Positions 1 to 5,702 of a stretch of 14,790 nt of DNA are shown piece after piece. The notes under the pieces were generated by a model. It searched no databases. It saw only the letters and a list, made by a program, of their open reading frames with translations, and was not told where the DNA came from. A program made the translations under genes and the position numbers. The DNA is taken from NCBI GenBank assembly GCA_002310035.1, contig DBYC01000062.1, positions 17,818 through 32,607 of the forward strand, given 5' to 3'. The stretch's first letter is position 1; every line of letters begins with the position of its first letter. The DNA is from a bacterium UBP6_UBA1196 (lineage in GTDB: Bacteria; UBP6; UBA1177).

Positions 1-207
1 CGCGGAATCAAAAAGTTCGGCGGCGAACCGGTTATTCCGGGCAATATCATTGTCCGTCAGGTCGGCACGAGATGGATTCCAGGCGAGAATGTAGGTCTTG
101 GCACTGATTACACGATTTACGCTCTTAAAGAAGGCGTCGTTCAGTATGAAACTTTCTACAAAAACGGCAGAGCAAGAAGAAGAGTTTCCGTAGTCACCGA
201 AGCATAA
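1..207 (+). CDS. rpmA: 50S ribosomal protein L27, C-terminal part (5' end outside window)
   Basis: The frame is open from the left edge to TAA at 205-207 and gives 68 residues. They match the body of L27: a KKFGGEPVIPGNIIVRQ segment, then GTRWIPGENVGLG, and a basic tail RARRRVSVV. L27 is a large-subunit protein whose N-terminus lies near the peptidyl-transferase centre. That N-terminal part is outside the window, so it cannot be said whether it carries the cleavable extension seen in some phyla. The next gene is obgE, the common bacterial rplU-rpmA-obgE order. An intrinsic terminator follows at 231-258, so obgE is probably reached by partial readthrough or by an unseen promoter. Identification is confident. 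Confidence 0.96.
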   Translation, partial: RGIKKFGGEPVIPGNIIVRQVGTRWIPGENVGLGTDYTIYALKEGVVQYETFYKNGRARRRVSVVTEA

Positions 208-230
208 TCTTCGTTTCGTTTGAATTTCAG

Positions 231-258
231 ACTCCCGTCGCTGCGGGAGTTTTTTTTT
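231..258 (+). terminator. Rho-independent terminator after rpmA
   Basis: A 7-bp stem ACTCCCG / CGGGAGT (231-237 and 244-250) closes a 6-base loop and is followed directly by a run of T's to 258. It is the only textbook intrinsic terminator I can see in the window. It sits 20 bases before the obgE start, so it may attenuate rather than fully separate the two genes. Confidence 0.88.
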
Positions 259-277
259 ATTCCGGACTGAGGTTGTT

Positions 278-1318
278 ATGAAATTTGTTGATCAGGCAAT
301 AGTCGATATTATCGCGGGCAACGGCGGTGCCGGAGCTGTCAGTTTCAGGCGCGAACCTTTTATTCCGCTCGGAGGTCCAGACGGCGGCGACGGCGGCAAA
401 GGCGGAGACGTCATTTTTGAAGGCGACGAGAATGTAATCACCCTTTACGACATCCGCTACCAGCGCACTATCAAAGCAGAAAACGGCCAGAAGGGAATGG
501 GCTCTAACATGTACGGCCGCGGCGGCGAAAGCACGATCGTAAAGATCCCGCTCGGAACTTTTGTCTTTGACCACGAAACTTCGGAACTTATCGCTGATAT
601 CACGCAGCACAGACAGAAAGTCGTCATCGCAAAAGGTGGCATCGGCGGCAGAGGAAACGCAAAATTCAAAACGAGCGTCAACAAAGCGCCGCATTACGCT
701 CAGGAAGGGCTTCCCGGCGAACGCAAAAAAGTGCGTCTCGAACTCAAACTTATGGCCGATGTCGGAATTATCGGCTTCCCGTCAGTCGGCAAATCGACAC
801 TCATCAGCGTTATCAGCAATGCACGGCCGAAGATCGCGGAATATCCTTTTACAACTCTCGTTCCGAACTTAGGCATGGTCGAAGGAAAGGACTTCATCCC
901 ATATGTTGTCGCTGACATTCCGGGACTTATCGAAGGGGCACACGAAGGTGCAGGACTCGGTCACAGATTCCTCAGACATGTCGAAAGATCGCGTTTTCTC
1001 ATCCATTTAGTCGAGATAAATCCGGCGAGAAAATCACCGGTCGATGACATCAAAACGATAAACCGCGAGCTTGAACTTTTCAATCCGGAACTTGCGAAAA
1101 GAGAGCAGATAATCGTCCTCAACAAAATCGATTCTTATGGTGAAGATGAAGAAAAACTGAGAGACGAACTTCGTGAATTTGTCAAAGATATGCCCTACTT
1201 CGAAATCAGCGGCATCACAAGAAACGGCGTAAAGGAACTTATGGACTTCGTCGCCCAGAAAGTCATCGAATACAGAAACCGCGAAAAAGAAGAAAAATCC
1301 GAAGCAACTCCGAACTGA
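278..1318 (+). CDS. obgE: GTPase Obg/CgtA
   Basis: This 346-residue protein is the Obg GTPase, which acts in late 50S subunit assembly and stress signalling. Residues 1-158 form the glycine-rich Obg fold (for example GGPDGGDGGKGGDV near 32-44). The G domain follows: G1 GFPSVGKS at 166-173, G2 FTTLVPN at 191-197, G3 DIPGL at 213-217, G4 NKID at 282-285 and a G5-like SGIT at 311-314. The protein ends soon after the G domain with a charged tail, so the C-terminal OCT domain found in Bacillus Obg is absent. ATG at 278 is chosen because GAGG lies 5 bases upstream and the Obg fold begins at residue 1. The gene is convergent with tsaD across a 26-base gap that shows no hairpin. Confidence 0.97.
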   Translation: MKFVDQAIVDIIAGNGGAGAVSFRREPFIPLGGPDGGDGGKGGDVIFEGDENVITLYDIRYQRTIKAENGQKGMGSNMYGRGGESTIVKIPLGTFVFDHETSELIADITQHRQKVVIAKGGIGGRGNAKFKTSVNKAPHYAQEGLPGERKKVRLELKLMADVGIIGFPSVGKSTLISVISNARPKIAEYPFTTLVPNLGMVEGKDFIPYVVADIPGLIEGAHEGAGLGHRFLRHVERSRFLIHLVEINPARKSPVDDIKTINRELELFNPELAKREQIIVLNKIDSYGEDEEKLRDELREFVKDMPYFEISGITRNGVKELMDFVAQKVIEYRNREKEEKSEATPN

Positions 1319-1344
1319 TTCCAGACAGCAAAAAATCAGATGTT

Positions 1345-2361
1345 TCAAGAATGATTTTTCGGCCTGACTGTCGGAGCGACATCAAAATCCAGACTTGAAA
1401 AGCGACCGTTGAAAAAATCGTCCATTGCGGCGGCGGCAACCATCGCACCGTTATCCTGGCAGTATTTCAGTTCGGGAAGATAAAGTTCAATATTGTATTT
1501 AGCAGCAATATTTTCAGCCATTTTCCGCACTGCGCTATTTGCGCTTACCCCGCCAGCAACAACAAAAGCGGTATATTTTTTTCTTGAAAGAGCAAGTTTT
1601 ACTTTTCTTTCAATAAGTTCGACGATCCTGTTCTGAAACGAAGCCATGAGAGACGGCATGTCAACATTTCCATCATCAAGGAAACGCTTCACAGCCGATT
1701 TTATTCCGCTGAACGAAAAAACTATGTCATCGGCGTACTTATTATTCTTCAATAAATACGGCAACTTATATTTTGAAGCATCGCCTTTTGCAGCAATTTT
1801 GTCGATTATCGGACCTCCGGGATAACCCAGATCGGCCATTTTCGCTATTTTGTCGTAAGCTTCTCCGGCAGCATCGTCCATCGTCTCGCCGAGAACTGTC
1901 CTTTCATCTTCAGAAATTTCAATCAGGGATGTGTGCCCGCCGGAAACGACAAGCGAAAGATACGGAAATTCCGGCCTCTTTTCCCTTTCCAGAAAAGCTG
2001 AAGCAATATGCGCATTCAGATGGTTCACTGCTATTATCGGCTTTTTCCACCCCGCGGCGAGCCCTTTTGCCGCACAAACTCCTACGAGCAGACTGCCGAT
2101 AAGGCCAGGATAGTTTGTGACCGCTATCGCCGAAATGTCATCGCGAGTCTTTCCCGATTCTTTCAGAGCGGCGTCGATCGCCGGAATCACCCATGCAAGA
2201 TGGTTGCGGGAAGCGATTTCCGGAATGACTCCGCCGAAAAGCCTGTGAACGCTCGTCTGCGAAACAGTTTTTACAGACAGGACATGAAAACCGGAAGAAA
2301 CGAGTGCGACCGAAGTGTCGTCGCAGCTGCTTTCTATGCCTAAAATATATTTGTCCGCCAT
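1345..2361 (-). CDS. tsaD: tRNA N6-adenosine threonylcarbamoyltransferase TsaD
   Basis: This 338-residue protein has the usual length for TsaD (Kae1/Gcp/YgjD), the subunit that transfers the threonylcarbamoyl group to A37 of ANN-decoding tRNAs. Visible hallmarks are GIESSCDDT at 8-16, the metal-binding HLNAH motif (H114, H118), VSGGHT at 139-144, FSFSGIKSAV at 215-224, GGVSAN at 270-275 and CQDNGAMVAAAA near 301-312 with the metal-ligand Asp303. The ATG at 2361 has a good Shine-Dalgarno GAGGTG a few bases upstream. It is the last gene of the leftward cluster. An 81-base gap separates it from rlmH and contains a possible promoter. The partner genes tsaB, tsaC and tsaE are not in the window. 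Confidence 0.97.
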   Translation of the reverse strand: MADKYILGIESSCDDTSVALVSSGFHVLSVKTVSQTSVHRLFGGVIPEIASRNHLAWVIPAIDAALKESGKTRDDISAIAVTNYPGLIGSLLVGVCAAKGLAAGWKKPIIAVNHLNAHIASAFLEREKRPEFPYLSLVVSGGHTSLIEISEDERTVLGETMDDAAGEAYDKIAKMADLGYPGGPIIDKIAAKGDASKYKLPYLLKNNKYADDIVFSFSGIKSAVKRFLDDGNVDMPSLMASFQNRIVELIERKVKLALSRKKYTAFVVAGGVSANSAVRKMAENIAAKYNIELYLPELKYCQDNGAMVAAAAMDDFFNGRFSSLDFDVAPTVRPKNHS

Positions 2362-2390
2362 ATTTCACCTCAAAAAAAACAGAGCTTTTT

Positions 2391-2418
2391 AAAATAAGTC
2401 TCTTTGCGGCGAAATCAA
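2391..2418 (-). promoter_or_regulatory. Possible sigma70-type promoter for tsaD
   Basis: Read on the minus strand, TTGATT (2418-2413) is followed after 16 bases by TATTTT (2396-2391), 30 bases before the tsaD start. The -10 match is weak. Its support is the same 16-base spacing seen in the stronger promoters of this window. tsaD may also be read from rlmH. Confidence 0.35.
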
Positions 2419-2442
2419 GAAAAAGCCGGTTTTTGCTCAATT

Positions 2443-2874
2443 TCAGCCATGATGGTACGAAGAACCGCCGATTATTGAAAGCCCGCGGTAAATCTGCTCC
2501 AGAAGATTGATCCTCGCCAGCTGGTGCGGCAAAGTCCACGGCGCAATAGAAAGTGCGAGATTCTCGTTTATATTTCCGAAACCGTAGGCCCCTCCGATCA
2601 CAAAGCAGATTGAACCGTGAGAAACCGACTTTTCATCAAGAAGTTTTGAGAACGCCAACGAATCAAGCGACTTTCCGGTTTCGCGCAAAGCAACAAGGAA
2701 AGAATTGGAAGGTATTGACTTTATTATATTTTCCGTTTCAAGCGCGACATCGTTTTTTTCTTTCAGCTCTATAACCTCAAGAGAAGAATAGATTTTTATC
2801 CTTTTCTGAAAAAAATCATCGATTTCCTTGAACTGGCTTTTAAGTTTTCCGACAACGATTAAAGTGATTTTCAT
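2443..2874 (-). CDS. rlmH: 23S rRNA (pseudouridine1915-N3)-methyltransferase RlmH
   Basis: This 143-residue SPOUT methyltransferase (YbeA family) methylates pseudouridine 1915 in helix 69 of 23S rRNA in assembled 70S ribosomes. Family features are the N-terminal MKITLIVVGKLK, the SAM-binding knot loop VIGGAYGFG at 92-100, the segment LPHQLARINLLEQIYRG around 115-131, and a C-terminal SSYHHG. It is slightly shorter than the usual 155-160 residues but has both ends of the fold. Its ATG overlaps the rsfS stop codon by one base (TAATG) and has no clear Shine-Dalgarno, which suggests translational coupling to rsfS. The rsfS-rlmH order is conserved in many bacteria and both products act on the ribosome. 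Confidence 0.95.
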   Translation of the reverse strand: MKITLIVVGKLKSQFKEIDDFFQKRIKIYSSLEVIELKEKNDVALETENIIKSIPSNSFLVALRETGKSLDSLAFSKLLDEKSVSHGSICFVIGGAYGFGNINENLALSIAPWTLPHQLARINLLEQIYRGLSIIGGSSYHHG

Positions 2875-3227
2875 TATTGAATACAGGTACTTACATCAAC
2901 CTTTGCGCAACCGTTCCATATATCTTCCAAAGAATAGTAGTCGCGCAGTTCCTCAAGCATGATGTTGATCACGACACTTCCCGCATCAACAAGAATCCAT
3001 TTAGCACTCGTCTCACCTTCGACCAAAGGCTTAGCAAATCCGGCGTTTTTGAGCTCGCGCATAAGCGAATCAGCCATCGTTATGTTATGCTGTGTGCTTG
3101 TTCCTGTCACAAAAACCATGAAATCGGTATATCCCGACTTCTTTTCGACATCAAAAGCCATAACATTCACCCCTTTCTTATCCGAAAGCGTGCGGAGAAC
3201 CGTCTCCAGTTTTTCATTTTTCGTCAT
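2874..3227 (-). CDS. rsfS: Ribosomal silencing factor RsfS
   Basis: This 117-residue protein belongs to the RsfS/DUF143 family. RsfS binds uL14 on the 50S subunit and blocks subunit joining when nutrients are scarce. Diagnostic segments are GYTDFMVFVTGTSTQHN at 32-48, MADSL at 51-55, EGETSAKWILVDAGSVVINIM at 70-90 (given here only as the family landmark) and LRDYYSLEDIW at 94-104. The ATG at 3227 is preceded by AAGGAAG. The start overlaps the end of the upstream lipoprotein gene by 14 bases and the stop overlaps the rlmH start by one base, so the three genes look like one transcript. In many genomes nadD precedes rsfS; here an unrecognised lipoprotein takes that place. Confidence 0.95.
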   Translation of the reverse strand: MTKNEKLETVLRTLSDKKGVNVMAFDVEKKSGYTDFMVFVTGTSTQHNITMADSLMRELKNAGFAKPLVEGETSAKWILVDAGSVVINIMLEELRDYYSLEDIWNGCAKVDVSTCIQ

Positions 3228-4158
3228 TTTTTTCTTCCTTTTTATCTGCCTTTTTTTTCATTACATTTACCGAAGAATCAAGTGTCCTTCTGTGATATTC
3301 TTCATTAAATTCAGGCTCTTCTATTCTGTCGGCGAAATTTTGCGAAAGCGTTCTGCGCCCTTTTACCGCAAACGAGACACCTTCGTCGGCAAAATCAAAC
3401 GAAAGATCGAGCTCCATATCGGCGACAGTTCCGTCAAGAGCGACAAAAACAGTCATCGCGCCTACGACATTTTTCTTTTTCTTCTTTGCAAGATCCTTGA
3501 TCAGGGCATCGTCACGCATCTCTTCCGTTCCCTGAAGATTCTGCAAATATCTTTTTTCCGGAAGTGGCTCCCTTTTTTCAGTTTTGTCGGTAAAAACTAT
3601 TGTGACAAGATGTCCTTTGAACGAACCGATTTGCCAGCTTTTTTCCGATTTTATCGATGCGTGGTCGCGCATTACGAGGTAAAGCGAAGGGATCGTTCCG
3701 AAAAGATTGTCGCGCAGCGTAGCATGTTCTCCCATGCTGAAAGTTTTGGTAAACTCGCCACCGAACTGCTTGCGGTAAAAGAAATTATCACGCCAGACTA
3801 TATCCCAGCCTTCATTTTTGTTATTCTGATAACTCATTGAAAAGTTTCCGTTTTTATCACTTTTAAAGTTAGAAGTCTCGTTCAGAGAAAGCTTTCTTTT
3901 GACTTCATCGACCTCTGAATTTGTTTCATAGGAAATACTCTGTGAAAAAGAGTAGATCCCGTTTTTGTCGCGGAAATATGAAAGCGGAGCAATAATCAGC
4001 TTTTCAAGCTCGTCAAGCGAAGTAAAAAGCCGGCTTTCGTCTATTTTAGGAGCATAGACCTCCTCATTGATAACACGCCACTTGCTTTCGACATTGTCCT
4101 TGCCTGAACACGAAACAATGAGCAGAACTACAAACAAACACAATATAAACTTTTTCAT
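3214..4158 (-). CDS. Uncharacterised lipoprotein
   Basis: I do not recognise this 314-residue protein. It begins with a type II signal peptide: MKKF, a hydrophobic core, then a lipobox IVSC with the modified Cys at residue 17. It should therefore be a lipid-anchored envelope protein. The remainder is rich in Lys, Glu, Asp and aromatic residues. The middle alternates hydrophobic and polar residues in a way that suggests an all-beta fold, and the C-terminus is a highly charged tail (KKKADKKEEKNDEK). A LolA/LppX-like fold is one guess, but nothing proves it. The ATG at 4158 is preferred over a TTG at 4170 because GGTGG lies just upstream and the signal peptide then has its usual shape. It heads the rsfS-rlmH cluster and diverges from the AAA+ gene, with a mirrored promoter between them. 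Confidence 0.85.
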   Translation of the reverse strand: MKKFILCLFVVLLIVSCSGKDNVESKWRVINEEVYAPKIDESRLFTSLDELEKLIIAPLSYFRDKNGIYSFSQSISYETNSEVDEVKRKLSLNETSNFKSDKNGNFSMSYQNNKNEGWDIVWRDNFFYRKQFGGEFTKTFSMGEHATLRDNLFGTIPSLYLVMRDHASIKSEKSWQIGSFKGHLVTIVFTDKTEKREPLPEKRYLQNLQGTEEMRDDALIKDLAKKKKKNVVGAMTVFVALDGTVADMELDLSFDFADEGVSFAVKGRRTLSQNFADRIEEPEFNEEYHRRTLDSSVNVMKKKADKKEEKNDEK

Positions 4159-4185
4159 TTTCACCACCAAACAAAAAAACGCGAT

Positions 4186-4213
4186 ATTTTAAGGGAAAAC
4201 TAAGAAAAAGCAA
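4186..4213 (-). promoter_or_regulatory. Promoter of the lipoprotein-rsfS-rlmH cluster
   Basis: On the minus strand TTGCTT (4213-4208) is followed after 16 bases by TAAAAT (4191-4186), about 27 bases before the ATG at 4158. The surrounding 39 bases (4214-4176) match 32 of 39 positions of the promoter that serves the divergent AAA+ gene. Confidence 0.6.
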
Positions 4214-4219
4214 GTTGTC

Positions 4220-4285
4220 GCTGCCGCCTGACTTTTTGTCGATATATCGATATGTCGAAAATTCGATATTTCGAAAGGCGGCGGC
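4220..4285. repeat. Inverted GC-rich arms around the TCGA array
   Basis: GCTGCCGCC at 4220-4228 is the inverted match (8 of 9) of GGCGGCGGC at 4277-4285. Each arm sits just outside the -35 element of one of the two divergent promoters (6 and 7 bases away). The arms enclose the TCGA array. The arrangement resembles a pair of protein-binding sites or the stem of a cruciform; which of these it is cannot be told from sequence. Confidence 0.6.
4239..4274. repeat. Five TCGA tetramers at exact 8-bp spacing
   Basis: TCGA occurs at 4239, 4247, 4255, 4263 and 4271, i.e. five units of TCGANNNN with no slippage. Four of the five tetramers fall in larger A+T-rich contexts (ATCGAT, GTCGAA, TTCGAT, TTCGAA). 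The array lies midway between two divergent promoters and is absent just outside. Because each TCGA is its own reverse complement, the array is nearly symmetric. A role as operator or methylation target is inference. Confidence 0.8.
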
Positions 4286-4292
4286 AAAAGGC

Positions 4293-4320
4293 TTGCCTTT
4301 TTTGGGTTTTCCTTTAAAAT
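4293..4320 (+). promoter_or_regulatory. Promoter of the AAA+ ATPase gene
   Basis: TTGCCT (4293-4298) and TAAAAT (4315-4320) are separated by 16 bases and lie 31 bases before the ATG at 4352. The -35 element is embedded in a small palindrome, AAAAGGC-TT-GCCTTTT, at 4286-4301. The region is a mirrored copy of the lipoprotein promoter. Confidence 0.6.
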
Positions 4321-4351
4321 ACTGCGTTTTCGGGTTTTTTCGGAGGTCAAG

Positions 4352-5680
4352 ATGTTAAAAATCATTATTTGCGACGATCCGCTTTTCTACATCAAGGAGA
4401 GAAAGGATAAACTTTCGTGGAACGCCGCTTCAAAAGATGAATTTTTCGCACAAATTCTCGGGTTCATAAGGCAGAACAAAAATTTCAGCATCGCTTACGG
4501 TGAATACCTGTTCGACAGCGATTCGCGTGCTGTCACTCTGCTTGAAACACTCGCAGAAAGCACTTCCGAGATAACGCTTTTCTGCCGGGAAGCCGCGCTT
4601 TCGCCTGCGATCATGCGCTACGCCGCGATAGAGACATTGAAACCCGACCTTTCGATATTTTCGGAAAAAATCAGCAGACTTCCCTTTTCGGAAAGCACAA
4701 AAAACACGATCCGCGAAAACCTAAAAGGCTTTCCGTTCTCAAGGATCGACGATCTTCTGGAGAACGCTTCGAAACTTGAAGAAACCAAGGCAGTCGAATA
4801 TGTTCTTGAATCGAAACGCAGTCTTCTCATGCAGAACGAAATTCTTGAAGTCATCAATGTTGACGACGGAATTTCAGGCATCGGCGGCTACGAAGAGCTT
4901 AAGCAGTGGATAATCGAAAGACGCGGCAACTTTTCCGACGAAGCCCGCAAATTCGGGATCCCGCTCCCGAAAGGAATGCTCATGCTCGGTGTTCAGGGCT
5001 GCGGAAAATCGCTCACAAGCAAAGTAATTTCGAATATCTGGAACTTCCCGCTCGTCAGGCTCGACTTCATCAACCTTTTCAGAAAAGGCCAGAGCGTTGA
5101 AGAACTTCTAAAATCGGCAATCGCGACGATAGAAGGTTTCGCCCCGGTCGTTCTCTGGATAGACGAGATCGAAAAAGCTCTTTCGCAGGAAGGCGAAGGG
5201 GCAGAAATACGCAGAGTTTTAGGCTGGCTTATGACCTGGATGCAGGAGAAAAAGGAGCCGGTATTCCTTGTCGCGACGGCAAACAGAGTCTCGCTTCTGC
5301 CGCCTGAACTCCTCAGAAAAGGGCGTTTCGACGAGATATTCTTCGTTGACCTTCCCTCAAAACCAGAGCGCGAGGAAATTTATAAAATCCACCTCAAAAA
5401 AAGAGGCCGCGATCCCGAAGATTTTGACACAGACAAGTTGGCTTACAACTCCGAAGGCTTCAGCGGAGCCGAGATCGAGCAGGTCGTCGTCGATTCGCTG
5501 ATCACGGCATATTCAAGAAACTGCGAAGTCACGCAGAAAATCCTCGAAGAAATTTTGCGCAGAACAGTTCCCCTTTCAAAAACTTACGAGGAAAACATCA
5601 AAGAACTCAGAATCTGGTCGAGAAACCGCGCAAGAAACGCTTCCGGCAACAGAAAAATCGAATCTTTCTTCGGAAATTGA
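4352..5680 (+). CDS. AAA+ ATPase, Ycf46-like
   Basis: This 442-residue protein has a roughly 170-residue N-terminal region without obvious motifs, followed by a complete AAA module. Walker A is GVQGCGKS at 213-220 and Walker B is VVLWIDEIEKA from 266 (D271, E272). Sensor 1 is VATANR (N311), the arginine-finger region is LLRKGRFDE (R322, R325) and the sensor-2 region is SGAEIEQ near 371-377. The stretch KGMLMLGVQGCGKSL followed by LWIDEIEKA is typical of the Ycf46 family known from cyanobacteria, plastids and many other bacteria. No HExxH motif is present, so it is not an FtsH protease. GGAGG lies 6 bases before the ATG. Neither function nor substrate is known to me for this branch. The divergent lipoprotein gene shares the same control region, which hints at co-regulation. 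The gene ends 22 bases from the convergent exported-protein gene. Confidence 0.9.
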   Translation: MLKIIICDDPLFYIKERKDKLSWNAASKDEFFAQILGFIRQNKNFSIAYGEYLFDSDSRAVTLLETLAESTSEITLFCREAALSPAIMRYAAIETLKPDLSIFSEKISRLPFSESTKNTIRENLKGFPFSRIDDLLENASKLEETKAVEYVLESKRSLLMQNEILEVINVDDGISGIGGYEELKQWIIERRGNFSDEARKFGIPLPKGMLMLGVQGCGKSLTSKVISNIWNFPLVRLDFINLFRKGQSVEELLKSAIATIEGFAPVVLWIDEIEKALSQEGEGAEIRRVLGWLMTWMQEKKEPVFLVATANRVSLLPPELLRKGRFDEIFFVDLPSKPEREEIYKIHLKKRGRDPEDFDTDKLAYNSEGFSGAEIEQVVVDSLITAYSRNCEVTQKILEEILRRTVPLSKTYEENIKELRIWSRNRARNASGNRKIESFFGN

Positions 5681-5702
5681 TCAAACAATACAACAGCTTA
5701 CG

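Noticed and set aside
361..412. GGCGGCGACGGCGGCAAAGG-type triplet repeat in obgE
   Set aside because: It encodes the conserved glycine-rich loop of the Obg fold, so protein sequence explains it.
2959..3840. Long plus-strand reading frame (293 codons) opposite the lipoprotein gene
   Set aside because: It lies antisense to a frame with a clear signal peptide and operon overlaps; its translation is a low-complexity Phe/Ser/Arg-rich product without motifs and no ribosome-binding site stands out. Codon bias of the real gene explains the lack of stops.
4286..4301. AAAAGGC-TT-GCCTTTT palindrome followed by T's, resembling an intrinsic terminator
   Set aside because: No gene on either strand ends near it; both flanking genes diverge. 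It overlaps the -35 element of the AAA+ promoter and is better seen as part of the control region.
4176..4330. Inverted 39-base ends as a miniature transposable element
   Set aside because: No target-site duplication could be seen and the arms are functional-looking promoters aligned with the two start codons; kept only as an alternative in the promoter finding.
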